64,000 nucleotides of DNA from Ascarosepion bandense (GCA_037127315.1 JBBBDQ010001920.1:1-64000); one strand, 5' to 3'. Positions 21,770-33,640 are shown, counted from the first letter of the stretch. Numbers and translations are program-made. Notes: generated from the letters alone by a model not told the origin.

Positions 21770-21997
21770 AAATTCTGTTGATCTGTGAATCTGGGGTACT
21801 TTCATTCTATGAGTCTATGAATTATTTATTCTGCGAATCTATGTTTCTGTATATCAGTGATTTTGTCAATCTATGTTTCAATACTTTTATAATTCTATAA
21901 ATCATAGATTTTAGAATTGTAATAATGTATGATTTTATGAATTCTACGATTTTATGAATTCTATGACGATGGGAATTACATGATTTTATGAATCTAA
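21770..21997. repeat. TTCTATGAA-type minisatellite, left part
   Basis: Degenerate repeats of a roughly 10-bp ATTCTATGAA motif, running up to the Helitron insertion point. Confidence 0.8.
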
Positions 21998-22542
21998 CTA
22001 GCAGGATAGCCCAGCATTGCTCAGGTGTAATGAAAGTTTTAAAAGAAATCCATAGTTCTGGAGCTCAGACTCAGCCTAAAGAATATTTGTGTGAAGTTTG
22101 GTGAGAATCGGATAAAAATTGTGGATTTGTATAAAGGACATACAGACAGATAAACAGACACAAACATCTTGCCTTTTGTACATATATATATTATCGATTT
22201 TCTGCACTATTGTAAGAACTGCAACATTGAAACTTCTGAATATCATTTCTTATGTCTTTGTCTATTAGTGTATCAAATTTGATTACAATCAGACCACTCC
22301 TTCTATAACCCGATTTTTTCAATTATCGATTTTCGATATTTATCGGGAGTACCTTGACACAAAACCTAGCTAAGAACACTCGCAGACACTTATAGTACAA
22401 CTGTGCAAATTTTCAAGAAAATCCGTTCAGCCATTTCAGAGTCTATAGGTAACGGACACACACACACACATACACACACACATACACACATGTATACACA
22501 CACACACACACAGACAAAGTTCCATTTATAAATAAGTTTAGA
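21998..22542 (-). mobile_element. Nonautonomous Helitron, copy 3 (internal variant)
   Basis: Minus orientation: A|TCTAAACTTATTTATAAATG to GGGCTATCCTGCTAG|T. About 545 bp. Its 3' internal third differs from the other copies (GAAGTTTGGTGAGAATCGGA), so it is a recombinant or a different subfamily. It contains a compound (CA)n stretch. It is inserted into the minisatellite. Confidence 0.86.
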
Positions 22543-22730
22543 TAATCCTTTTATTCTTAGAATTTTATGATTCTATAAATTCTATAATTCTGTGAGTTTT
22601 ATGAAATGTAAGAATTTCATGAAATCTATAATTCTATGAATCTGTAAATTCTTTTATTCTAAGATTGTTATGAGACTATGATTCTAAGAATCTAACATTT
22701 TTAGATTTGAGATTCTTTCAATCTTTCTAA
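22543..22730. repeat. TTCTATGAA-type minisatellite, resumed
   Basis: The array resumes directly after the Helitron, with more diverged units. Confidence 0.75.
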
Positions 22731-23504
22731 TGTAGTAAATGTCAAAAAGTAAAACAATTTAACTTTCACATTTTAAAATAAAAACCGACATAAAAACAAC
22801 AAAATTTAATTTTTAATTAAGAAATGGATTATTAGGACAAAAATGATTCATGCATTGCCCAGCAATGTGCACTTTTTGGTTTCAAAATTAACAGCAGAAG
22901 AATATAAAAAAGAATGTCTTGTAAAATTTTTATTCCTCATATTTTATTAGAACATATTACAAACTTGTCTCCAGTCCATTTTTATAGAGCAAAAGTTTTA
23001 TAAAAAACATATAATTGCCATTGAGACAGACAAAGATCTACTGTAAGAATATAAAATCTTGAATTATTATTTTACATGAGTCTAGAAGGTCAGTTGGAGA
23101 TGTCTCAAGAATTTAACACTGTGTTCTTCAGTCGGATGAAAGTAAATTTGAAAAATTTGGCCACAAGAGACAGGATTAAGTATTCTGAGAACTTACAGAA
23201 ATATCTCAGACAGTGAATAACATCCCCACAGTAAATGGTGGTAACAGACCAATGCTGGGGCCAGGGTAATGAAAAAGCTAAGTTTGTTAAAATGATAACA
23301 GAATGGTAAAGGTAATATTAGCCATTTTGTTATGAAGAAACATTTGGCATTCATTAGTGAAGAAGCCAGTATTGTCTTTGTTTATGAAAAATTATTATGA
23401 AATAATAAAAAATATAAAATATATGATAAATAAAATATATGATTTATAAAATTTAAGTTCTCTAATACAGTAATTCTATAAAGCTAAAACTTTTTGATCT
23501 GTAA
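22731..23504. other. No gene recognised
   Basis: AT-rich spacer inside the larger minisatellite region. Confidence 0.55.
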
Positions 23505-24412
23505 CTATAATTCTATGAATTCTATGAATTCTCTGATTCTATGATACGATGAATTCTTTAATCCTATGATTCTATGAATTCCATGAATTCTTTGATTCAA
23601 TGATTCTATGAATTCTATTAATTCTTTGATTCTATGACACTATGAATTCTATTAACTCTGATTCTATGATTCTATGAAGTTTTTAAACCTATGATTTTAT
23701 GAATTCTTTGATCCTATGATTTTATGAAGTCCTTGATTCTATGATTCTATGAATTCTATGAATTCTTTGATCCTATGATTCTATGAATTCTTTGATCCTA
23801 TGATTCTATGAATTCTATGAATTCTTTGATTCTATGAATTCTTTGATCCTATGATTCTATGAATTCTATGAATTCTTTGATCCTATGATTCTATGAATTC
23901 TATGAATTCTTTGATTCTATGAATTCTTTGATCCTATGATTCTATGAATTCTATGAATTCTTTGATCTTTGATTTTATGAATTCTTTTTCCTATAAATCT
24001 ATGAATTCTATAAATTCTTTGATTCTATGATTCTATGAATTCTTTGATCCCATGATTCTATGAATTCTATGAATTTTTTGATCTTATGATTTTATGAATT
24101 CTTTTTCCTATAAATCTATGAATTCTATGAATTCTTTGATCCTATGATTTGTTGAACTCTTTGTTCCTTTGATTCTATGAATTTTATGAATTTTTTGATC
24201 TTATGATTTTATGAATTCTTTCTTCCTATGATTCTATGAACTCAATGAATTCTTTGATTCTACGCTTCTATGAATTTTATGAATTCTTTGATCCTATGAT
24301 TCAATGAATTCTTTGTTCCTATGATTCTATAAATTCTGTGAATTCTTCGATCCTATGGTTGTATGAATTCTATAAATTGTTTGATTTTATCATTCTATGA
24401 ATTCTTTGAACA
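23505..24412. repeat. TTCTATGAA/TTTGATCCTATG minisatellite, main array
   Basis: About 900 bp built from ATTCTATGAA and TTTGATCCTATG blocks arranged into 30-60 bp higher-order units. The highest homogeneity is around 23760-23960. Confidence 0.95.
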
Positions 24413-24467
24413 AAATATAAAATAATAAATGATAATAAAATGAAAATCTAATAAATAAGATATAAGA

Positions 24468-24710
24468 TTATAAAATCTTTCTGCTAAAACACTTTTTTAT
24501 TAAATCAGGTTTCTTGAGTTCAGTAGTTTTTATTGCTCTTTCCGGTATTGATAGGGGTTTCTTTCCAAACTTTCTATTTGAAATGGTGTGGATAGCTAAC
24601 ATCTTGATTATGGCATTATTTTCTCTTTGACTTACATTTGCTATCCCTTTTAGTTGTTGCTGCTCTTGGTAGTTCTCAAGTGGCATAGTTTCTGCTAATG
24701 ACTTTTGTCG
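24468..24710 (-). pseudogene. Unrecognised coding-like fragment
   Basis: I do not recognise this. On the minus strand an open frame of about 80 codons reads QKSLAETMPLENYQEQQQLK, then GIANVSQRENNAIIKML, and ends in Lys-rich sequence before a stop. It is more protein-like than its surroundings, and a diverged copy lies at 12880-13014. That duplication suggests a mobile-element protein (possibly a hAT-type fragment), not a host exon. I see no splice or start context that decides the matter. Confidence 0.45.
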
Positions 24711-25169
24711 AGTGTTCCTAAGTTATGATATTTTAAAAAAAGTCATGTGAAATTTTATGCTGTTCCACATAGCCTTGTATCAGACGCAAAAAACTTAGCA
24801 CTTATCTACATAGTGTGCTTTTTGTATAGAAATAGTTAAAAAGTTAGTGTTGTTGGCTGTTACTAATACATGTAATCTTCATTAGGCAATCATTTAATTT
24901 AGATGAAAGTGGAATGAGTATGAAAGCAGTTTTGTTCAGTTAAATTCAGAACATATCACCAGCATTCTCATCATTTTTTGTCTTAACTTATATTCACACA
25001 TTTCGTTTCTTTTTTTTTTTCATTTTCAGTGCCAAAAACATTTCAGCCAATAATTTTCCAAACTTGCTTCCACGTACTTTAAGAACAGATCAAATTAATG
25101 GCTATTTTGAAAGGTCTTATTTAAGAAATGGGTGAGGAACGTCAGTAGAAACATCTTTTTAGTATCCTG
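24711..25169. other. No gene recognised
   Basis: Unique-looking sequence without a supported frame. Confidence 0.55.
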
Positions 25170-25171
25170 CA

Positions 25172-25375
25172 TATTGAAGAGAGAGGGGGAGGGGGAGAGG
25201 GAGAGAGGGAGGAGGAGGAGAGAGGAAGAGTGAGAGAGGGAGGGAGGGGGAAAGGGAGGGAGGGAGAGGGAGAGAGGGAAAGGGAGAGGAGAGAGAGGGA
25301 GAGAGAGGGAGAGAGAGGGAGAGAGGGAGAGGGAGGGAAAGGCAGAGGGAGAGAGAGAGTTGGGGAGAGAAGAGA
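25172..25375. repeat. Purine minisatellite (GGGAGA)n
   Basis: About 200 bases, almost entirely G and A on the plus strand, in GGGAGA/GGAGGGA units. The Pro/Ser/Leu and Glu/Arg/Gly frames across it are repeat artefacts. Confidence 0.95.
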
Positions 25376-26250
25376 AGAAAAGCATCTTCTTTCCAGCATG
25401 GCTACTGCAACCGTCGTAGTTTGCTTTGAAATGATTTCGGGGTATTTTTATTGGTGGCACTTTTCCAAAGGTTATTAAATGGTGCTGTGCTATTAAATTT
25501 TGGGAAAGACAAAAGAAGAAAAGGACGTCAAACTGGATGAGATTTATGGTGGAGAACAGATTGGGAAATCTGGGGGGAAAATGAAGATTTTATTCAACCC
25601 CCAGTGCAGCCATTTTGGTGTGAAGGGTTTTAAAAATGGATGCGAATCAGTCATGGATGATAAACGTGTTTCCATGAATGCCAAGCACCATAAAGATTCT
25701 TTAGGACAGGTATGCCATCATTATTCTGTGGTTTCTAGTTCTTCCATTTTTTTTATTTTTCTTCTTTGGATCTTTGAATGTCACTCTTCTATAATCTGAC
25801 ATCTTTTAAAATTCTTCCAAGACGCTTAAAAGATTCATTAACTTTCGTAAAATATTTGGACAAGAGTAATAAAAAAGGAAAACAGGAGGGAAAGAACTGG
25901 TTTGTTTATTTTCAAGATTCTTAAGATTTTACAAGAATTTGGGCAAAGATATTAATGAGGATAGGTTAAAATTGGTGGATTGTAATTTGTAAATCGTCTA
26001 GAATACAAGCGTATTTTAATTAAGAGTTAAAAAAAGTTATTTTTCCCTTTACCATAATTAACTATAGTTCATTTGTTCACTAATGAGTTGATAGGAGTGA
26101 CAAATATCTGACAGAGAACTTTTTAGGAGGAAAGATTTTGCAAGGATATGAGCAAAGGATGTGATAATTTTAAAGAAAATAATTTTCAGAGGCAACATTC
26201 TAACAAACTACTTGTGAAGATTTCTGATTGAATTCTTATTTTTATTTTTA
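25376..26250. other. No gene recognised; one 99-codon open stretch
   Basis: An open stretch at 25500-25799 begins with TTG, not ATG. It has no domain I recognise and is not duplicated in the window. A GACAG|GTATGC near 25709 resembles a splice donor, but one site is weak evidence for an exon. Confidence 0.4.
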
Positions 26251-26853
26251 TTTTTTTTTAATCATTTCACCCCGAGCAAGGCGGAAATGCCACTGATGTG
26301 CAGGGGGTTACATAAATGTAAAGAGATTAATTAGAAAAGAGTGAGGAGTACAAACTAGTTAGAAAGGAACAATAGAAAGCTGAGAAAGCAGGTGCGATGA
26401 CAGATACATAGGTGGAGAGAAAGGGAAGGTTATACAGGGGAGGGGAGAGAGCTAGAGGCCAGTGGTTAGTAGATGTGTATTAACTTTGCATTTAAATTTC
26501 TGGAGGTTGTAGCCATCAGAAAAGCAAGAATACGGGAGCGAGTTCCACAGGTGGGAAGTGCGAGAGAAGAAGCGGCAGGAGTAGAATTGTCATCTGCATT
26601 TGGCTAACCTGACTGTGAATGGGTGGGACCCAGTTGCCAGTCTGGTTGCACAAGTAAACACCTGTTGAGGAGGCATCAGTGACTTAAGCTCATCTGAGCA
26701 GAAGCCATGAAAGTATTTATAGAAGAGACAGAGGGAGGCCACATTTCGACGATGGGGAAGTGGCTGCAGTCGAGTCGCCAGATCAGTAGCTATCACATTA
26801 CAGACTCTCCTTTGGAGCTTGTCAAGAACACTGAGGAGAACGGCAGGGGCACC
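26251..26853 (-). mobile_element. LINE-B 3' end, about 600 bp
   Basis: Poly(T), tail TTCACCCCGAGCAAGGCGGA, then minus-strand coding with ATDLATRLQPLPHRRNVASL and LCLFYKYFHGFCSDELKSL. This is the C-terminal region after the RT domain. It is 5' truncated near 26853, a few bases from a LINE-R 3' end. Confidence 0.88.
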
Positions 26854-26867
26854 TAAGGAAAAGTTAT

Positions 26868-27745
26868 CCTCATTCTTCTTCTCTTATGTGTTGTGTCCTG
26901 TCAGGCCTCAGTAATCATGGCAATTAATTTGCTCAAGCCCCTTAAATATGTCACGTACTGTTTTCCCCTGTCCCTCTTTCCCTCTATCCAGCCTGTGAGT
27001 ATCAGATTTTCCAAGCACTCCTTTCTCATCACGTGCTCTATAAATTTCAATTTACTCTTCCAGATGTTAAGAATGAGTTTCCTTTTTGTTTTGATTCTAT
27101 CCAGAATTTTTTGTTGCTAATATGTTCAGTCCATGGAATTCTCAGCCTCCTTCTGTAGAGCTACATTTCTGTTGCTTCAAGTATCTTCTTCATCTTTAAG
27201 GTGATTGTCCAGCATTCATTGCCATACAGGAGAAAAGATGTCACATAACAGTTCAGTACTCATTTTTTTTGTTTGCAACAAAATTTTCCTGTCTCTTAAT
27301 GCTAAGCTTAGCTTTTGAAATGCTACCTTGGCCATCCAAATATGTATTTGCACTTTCCATACTCTGTTAGTACATTTCCCAGGTATTTCAATTTCTGTAC
27401 CTGCTTAATTTTAGTATCCCGGTAATTTGCATTTTGCCCCCACCCCAACCTTTTTGCTGCTGACCATGTATTCTGTCTTCCTGTAGTTCATGTCTTCTTG
27501 TTTTTCTTCGCTCCATTCTTTAAGAGGTTTCGTAGTTCCCTTTCCATATCAGCTATCTGCAATGTGACATCTGCATATCTATATTGTTGAGATTGTGACC
27601 ACCAGTGACAAATTTTCCTGGCAGGACTTCTAGTTCTCTCAGAATTGCCTTGTTGTATAGGTTGAATAAATCTGGCGAGAAGACACATCCTTGTCTTACA
27701 TCTCTTTCTTCACATTGGTTAAATTCAGACTCATGCACGCATCTT
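26868..27745 (-). pseudogene. LINE-R copy 3, 3' part of RT
   Basis: The tail CATTCTTCTTCTCTTATGTG marks the 3' end. Minus-strand coding includes CVFSPDLFNLYNKAIL near 27700-27640 and a degenerate version of the YADD region near 27560-27590. Many indels are present. Confidence 0.85.
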
Positions 27746-28038
27746 TGTTGTTATAATTATAATGTTTCAGTTATTATGACATCCAAACATTTTCAGGCAC
27801 CTGAATTTTACACAGATCAAAAACTTCTGAAAAAGGCTGTAGAGCAAAATCTCCAAATTGTGATAACAACAAAGATGAGGATATTAGTAAAAATGTAAAT
27901 AAGGTAAATATTTTTAATATTTGGTGGGTGTTACTTTATAATTTCTGAACATGATACATTTATTTAATTCTCTAATTAAATAATTTACTAAAGATCTGAG
28001 AAAAAGACACTAAATTTTATAAAAGGAAGAAAGAATAA

Positions 28039-28097
28039 TCTAAACTTATTTATAAATAGAATTTTGTCTATGTGTGTGTGTATGTGTATGTGTGTGT

Positions 28098-28149
<52 letters not shown>

Positions 28150-28803
28150 ATGCGTGTCCGTTACCTATAGACTCCAAAACGGCTGAACCGATTTTCTTGA
28201 AAACTTATACAGTTGTACTATAAGTGTCTGCAAGTGTTTTTAGCTAGGTTTTGTGTTGAGGTACCCCTGATAAATATCAAAAATCGATAATCAAAAAAAT
28301 CGGGTTATAGAAGGAGTGGTCCAATTTTAATTAAATTTGATACAATCACAGACAAAGACATAAGAAATGATATTCAGAAATTTCAAGGTGGCAGTTGTTA
28401 CAATAGTGCAGAAAATAGATAATATATATATATAAAGGCAAGATGTTTGTGAGTGTATCTGTTTATCTGTCTATATGTCTGTATTTTTTTTCAGCTCTTT
28501 TATTTTATTTTTTGGTTCTGGTTTGGCTCTAAGTAGGTATAATTGTAGTTCTTAGTCTCAGCCATAATACCATTTACTCAGAGGACTTATTTAGCCTTCA
28601 AAATTCAGTTTACAATGAAAAAAACTGATTTGATATCGATATCAGAAAATCAAAATTTGACTTACATCCATTCATTTTTCTTTCAGTCAACGGTTTCACT
28701 TTAACTGGAAACAACTATTGCTTTTTAGTCTTTCATGCCAATGCCCAAAGAGTCTGAGCTCCAGGACCATGGATTAGTTTTAAAGCCTTCATTATACTAC
28801 TAG
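28039..28803 (+). mobile_element. Nonautonomous Helitron, copy 4
   Basis: A|TCTAAACTTATTTATAAATA to ATTATACTACTAG|T, about 765 bp, with an expanded (TG)n at 28073-28147. The terminal hairpin is lost by a small deletion near 28790. Confidence 0.85.
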
Positions 28804-28871
28804 TGGGCTATAAATGTAAGAAGATTTTCTCTCTTCTTACAGTTAAGGATTAGTCAACCCAGTTAACAACC

Positions 28872-29510
28872 CAAGTTAGTCAGTTAAAGTGCCGTAATTG
28901 ATACCTGCTTTGGGCAATCATATCTCAAAAGAGACATGACTGACTGGGCAGAAGATTATCCCACAGTAGGTTGCCATTGCTTTCTGCGGTAGACTGGTTG
29001 CCGGCCAAGGCTATAGAACCCAATCTATCCTGCAATTTAACTCATAGCTGGAGGAAGAAGAGATAGATTATATTACATTATTATATTAATTATAATTAGT
29101 GGGGGATCGGTTTATTACTTCATAATAATATAAACCGATCCCCGACTTTATGCCCAGCAGATGTTTTAATTGTGTTTTCAACTATTATATTCAGTCAGTC
29201 ATTTAAGTATTATATGTGATACATGCTTTACGTGATCATGTCTCAAAAGAGACATGACTGACTGGGCAAAAGATTATCCCGCAGTAGGTTGCCATTGCTT
29301 TCTGTGGTAGACTCGTTGCCAGCCAAGACTATAGAACCCAAGCTGTCCTATTATTTAACCCATAACTAGAGGGAAGAGATGGATTAATACCTTTCCCAAG
29401 GGTATTTGCATGTAAGTGAATGCAAGGAATTCAACTAGAATTCAAACTTGGCTCCCCGATTTTTAATTCCAAGCCGATATCCTCAACACACATACTTAAT
29501 AACCAAAAAT
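28872..29510 (-). mobile_element. SINE-A / hairpin / SINE-A unit
   Basis: The SINE-A body at 28872-29075 lacks the tRNA head and continues through the TATTACATTATTATATTA linker to a hairpin at 29102-29144 (GGGGATCGGTTT...AAACCGATCCCC). A longer SINE-A copy follows at 29190-29510, including its body to the GAATTCAACTAGAATTCAAA B-box region. It has the same arrangement and period as 14.56-15.2 kb. Confidence 0.8.
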
Positions 29511-29544
29511 AGAAACTAAAAGTTGTAAATATTTGAATCAAGAA

Positions 29545-30273
29545 AATATAAAAATGTAAATATCTAGGTAGTACCTTAATAGAAAAAAGAAGATGTGACT
29601 ACAAAATTTGAAGGTGAATTGGAATAGTGAAAGATCCTTCTAAAAGCTAAGCAAAGTATTAAGAAACAAGAAAAGTTTAGTAGGAACAAAGAAAGAGTAC
29701 TGAACTGTTATGTAATATCGGTCCTCTTATATGACAATGAATGGATGGGCATTAAGGTGCAGTGAATATCAGCTCAGAATGAGTTCAAAACCTAGTCAAA
29801 TTTGTTGCATTCACTTACACGCAAATACCCTTGGGAAAGGTATTAATCCATCTCTTCCCACAAGCAAATGGTTAAATAACTGAACAGATAGGGTTCTATA
29901 ACCTTGGTTGACATTCAGTCTACTGCAGAGAGTAATAGCAACATACTGCAAGAAAATCTTCTGCCCAGTCAGTCATGTCCTTTTTGAGACATGATTGCCC
30001 AAGCATGTATCACATATGGCACTTAACTGACTGACTGACTATATGATAGTGAATGCTGGAAAATCCCCTTCACAGAATAAGAAAAGACTTTAAGTAACAG
30101 AAATGTGGTCCTACAGAAGCCTATTGAGAAAATTATGAACTGAAAAGGGGAGTAATGAAGACATTTTAAAGAAAATGAGAACAAAAATGACTCTTACTTA
30201 GCATGAGAAAAAGACAACTGCAATTTTGGGGGCATATAATGAGAATCAGCTGAACAAATACAAGAACAAATGA

Positions 30274-30275
<2 letters not shown>
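29545..30275 (+). pseudogene. LINE-R copy 4, RT thumb fragment split by a SINE
   Basis: Both sides of the inserted SINE-A belong to LINE-R: before it the equivalent of KYLGS... to VLLYDNE, after it GECWKI... to EMWSYRSLL and further. It is heavily mutated. Without the SINE the two halves join in register at the TATATGA(C/T)A(A/G)TGAATG duplication. Confidence 0.8.
29744..30039 (+). mobile_element. SINE-A inserted into LINE-R, with target-site duplication
   Basis: A full SINE-A of about 296 bp. It starts at a GGTGCAGTGGATATC-like head (here GGTGCAGTGAATATC) and ends at GGCACTTAACTGACTGACTG. It is flanked by a 16-bp duplication with two mismatches (left near 29728, right near 30040). Confidence 0.88.

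Positions 30276-30316
<41 letters not shown>
30273..30316. repeat. (TA)n(GA)n microsatellite
   Basis: 24 bases of TA followed by GA repeats. Confidence 0.95.
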
Positions 30317-30386
30317 TAGAGAGATGCGGGGAGAGAGATTGAAAGAGAGTAAAAATAGGCAGATACATAGATAATGATCACACTGA

Positions 30387-30387
30387 A

Positions 30388-30428
<41 letters not shown>

Positions 30429-30437
30429 GCAAAGGAT

Positions 30438-30489
<52 letters not shown>

Positions 30490-30491
30490 GC

Positions 30492-30555
<64 letters not shown>
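30387..30555. repeat. (GATA)n arrays
   Basis: Three GATA runs separated by ATAATGCA-type interruptions at 30427 and 30487. Confidence 0.97.
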
Positions 30556-30649
30556 GTTTGGATGAGCTTTTAATGTTTTTTTCTTTCGCTTCTTACTTTT
30601 GGAATTCCATGCTTTCCAGCCAAATTTAATCTACAAAAAAAAAAAAAAT

Positions 30650-31450
30650 CTAAATAGATAGAAATAGAGAGAGAAAGGCACAGAGATAGATAGAGAGAGA
30701 GGGGGAAAAGGAGATAAATGGAGAGAGAGATAGAGAGGGAGAAACAAAGAGAAAGAAATAGAGAGGGATAAATCAAGAACAATAAGTAGAGATATATATA
30801 GAGAGAAAAATAGCGATAGAGAGAGAGAGAGAGAGAGGGGGAGATAAATGGAAAGAGAGAGAGAGATAAATAGAGAGAGTGAGAGAAATTAAGATATAAA
30901 TCGAGAGCAATAAGTAGAGATAGATAGAGAGAGATAGAGAGAAAAAGAGAGAGAGAGAGGGAAATAAATGGAGAGAGAGAAATATAAAGAGAGAAATAAA
31001 GAGAGATTAATTGAGAGTGAAAAGTAGAGGTAAATAGAAAGAGATATATAGCTATAGAGAGAGAGAGATAAAGATAGAATGAGAAAGAGAGAGATGAATA
31101 GAAAGAAATACATAGATATAGAAAGAGAGTTGATTTTCTAAGCATAGCTTAGCTGTGGCACAAGGCCAAAAATTTGGAGTAAAAAAGAGGGAGAGAGAAA
31201 GGGAGATAGAGTGAGAAAGAAAGAAAGAAAGAAACAGAGACAGAGATAGTGAGAGAGAAAGAGAGAGATAAATAGAGAAAGAAAGCAGGAGAGATAAATA
31301 GACAAAGAAAGAGAGAGATAAACTGAGAGAGAGAAAGAGAGAGAGAAAGAGAATGAGATAAACAGTGCTAGAGAAAGAGAAAGAGAAAGATAGAGAGAGG
31401 GTGAAAGAAAGAGAGAGATAAGTAGAGAGAGTAAGAAGCTGAAAGAGAGT
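30650..31450. repeat. Degenerate GA/GATA-rich region
   Basis: About 800 bp dominated by GAGAGA, GATAAATA and GAAAGA blocks, read as Ser-Leu-Tyr frames on the other strand. At 31145-31180 it includes a short non-repetitive AGCTGTGGCACAAGGCCAAA segment that resembles a molluscan SINE fragment. Confidence 0.9.
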
Positions 31451-31761
31451 GAAAAGAAAATATTTTAAAAAACAAAATAAATATATACATTTCAACTGAG
31501 TTTGAGTTTGAGTTTTCTTTAACAGCATATCAACACCTATGTGGGTTATTTAATACCAAAAAGGTGGGGTTTTAAGGTATTTTTTAATGTTTGATTATAG
31601 TGACAAGGTTTATTTAGTCAGATTTTGATGAATTTTTTTGTTTTTATTCTTTTTTATTTTAGAAAACTGAAAATGTCTTCTAGTTTTCTATTCAAAAATG
31701 TTTTGCTGAGAATAATTTTTCTTTCAAAAATGTGTTATGGTTATAATTTTTTCTTAAAAAT
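31451..31761. other. No gene recognised
   Basis: T-rich spacer. Confidence 0.5.
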
Positions 31762-31976
31762 GTTTTTTTTTTTTTATAAGCGTTTCACCCCAAGCAAGGC
31801 ATGTCACTGCCACTACTGCGCAGGGGGCTACATAGAGTGAAGAAAGGATGACTAAATATAGGAAATGTCAGAGGGTAGGTGATAGGCGGGTAGGGATACC
31901 AAGAATGAGGGTTGGGTAGATGAGAGTGTTCTGAGATTAATTGGGAGTTAGTGTGATAGGAGGTGTCTATTGACCC
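31762..31976 (-). mobile_element. LINE-B 3' tail, same subfamily as the 50.9 kb copy
   Basis: Poly(T), then TATAAGCGTTTCACCCCAAG and CACTACTGCGCAGGGGGCTA. It is nearly identical over 200 bp to the tail of the well-preserved LINE at 50.93 kb. Confidence 0.87.
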
Positions 31977-32055
31977 TGTTGGTAATATTTTTCCTTCAAA
32001 AATGTATATTTTTCTATAAATGTCTATTTTTATATTTTTATAGTGTTTTGAACCC

Positions 32056-32205
32056 AGTTCGGGGAGTTACTATTTGCCCATAGCTGGGACCCTAAAAGGT
32101 GCTACCACTCCGGGTCAGGGTGGATCTGGGAACAACAGCATTTCAGAGGTGGTTCCATGCTCCTCACAACTTCCCAATCAGAGACCTTGCTGCCGGATTC
32201 AGTTT
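32056..32205 (+). repeat. Dispersed repeat also found (inverted) at 13.66 kb
   Basis: Contains TATTTGCCCATAGCTGGGAC and GCTACCACTCCGGGTCAGGG. GC-richer than its surroundings. Origin unknown. Confidence 0.75.
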
Positions 32206-32890
32206 ACCGTCATGCCCAGGGCCACATTTCAACTGAATAAATGCTCTTGACCTGCCAAATTCCAAATGACCTAACAATAACTGACAATTCGAGATTATCT
32301 CTTGAAAGAAGTGTCATAATTCTTTGTGAATTTCCCTGACACTTTACCCTCGTCAACAAAGACTTTTATCATTTTTTCTGCCAATTCTCAAGAATGTTTT
32401 ACTCTGCTTAGCTTAATTACTTTCTCTAAAATTAACATTTTATGCCACCCCAACACATACCTCCCTTTTGACATACCAAATTATTCTAAATAAACAATTT
32501 AATTCTGTTTCAATTTCAAACTGAATAAGAGTCCATTTTATTATCTGATTAATCGATTATGCATGACTAATCTGGAATGTCATTTGACCTTACCACAAGC
32601 AGTGTAATTGTTAGCCAAATGAAGCAAACAAAGTGAGATAAGGGGTACAAAATATCTTTTAATCTCAAAAATTGGGAAGGGTGGATAAGGTCAAATTTAA
32701 CATCCAAGTACACCAGAGGTCATTGAAGGAAGAATGACTTTTATGACCTTTAGTATCTGTATTACATTTTTGGAGATCAATTTGTGCAGTCGTAAATTGG
32801 GTAGAAAAGGAGGATATGTGGGGTGATGGTAACCGCTAACATTAAAGGAAATCCAAAGATGTCATATCACAAAAACAGGTAAAAAAAAAG
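32206..32890. other. No gene recognised
   Basis: Unique-looking sequence ending in a (TAA)n run at 32897-32937. Confidence 0.55.
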
Positions 32891-32937
32891 AATGCTAATA
32901 ATAATAATAATAATTATAATAATAATAATAATAATAA

Positions 32938-33043
32938 TTTTTTAAAAATCATTTCACCCCCAAGCAAGGCAGGACCGCCACTAATGCACAGGGAATTACA
33001 GTGAGAGAAAAAACTGAGTACAGTGGGTATTGAAGAAAAAGAT
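32938..33043 (-). mobile_element. LINE-B tail fragment
   Basis: CATTTCACCCCCAAGCAAGG and GCACAGGGAATTACAGTGAG. It resembles the subfamily at 33330. Immediately next to it is SINE-A sequence. Confidence 0.75.
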
Positions 33044-33215
33044 TATCCTGCAGTAGTTTGTCATTGCTTTTTGTGGTAGACTGGTTACCAGCTAAGGCTA
33101 TAGAACCCAATCTGTCCTGTTATTTGACTCATAGCTAGAGGAGGAAGAGATGGATTAATACCTTTCCCAAAGGTATTTGTGCGTAAGTGAATGCAAGGAA
33201 TTCAAATTAGTGTAT
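33044..33215 (-). mobile_element. SINE-A fragment
   Basis: Body only, from GATTATCCTGCAGTAG to AATGCAAGGAATTCAAATTA. It lacks both the 3' TTAACTGACTG end and the tRNA head. Confidence 0.78.
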
Positions 33216-33640
33216 TTCTAGAGACTCAATTTGAACATTTGACTTTCTCAATCATTTCTCAAAATAGAACCCCAACTCACCACTGAATTTGAAAGTTACT
33301 TGTGACCTAACCAAATTTGCCAAATTGGATTTATTTATTTATTCATCTTTCATTCCAAGCAAGGCAAGACTGCCACTCATGCGCAGGAAGTTACAATGAG
33401 AGAAAAAACTGAGTACAGTGGGTATTGAAAAGAAAGATAAAAGATGAACGAGATTCATTAAGAAAGATTTTGCCAAATGATTTTGCATTTAAATTTTTGG
33501 AGATTGTGACTATCAGGGAAGCAAGTAAATAGAAGGAAGTTCCAAAAGAGGTAAGTGCAAAAAAGTAACTGTTCAAATAGAAGTGGCATCTACATTGAAC
33601 TGTTTCAATGATAAAAGGGTGGGAACAGGATGCCAACCTA

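Noticed and set aside
25500..25799. Possible host exon (99-codon open stretch)
   Set aside because: It starts with TTG, has no recognisable domain and relies on one donor-like site. Not enough to call a gene, so kept only as a note.
30570..31528. Leu/Ser/Tyr-rich membrane-protein-like frames (up to 191 residues)
   Set aside because: They are the complement of GA/GATA-rich simple sequence. The hydrophobicity follows from base composition.
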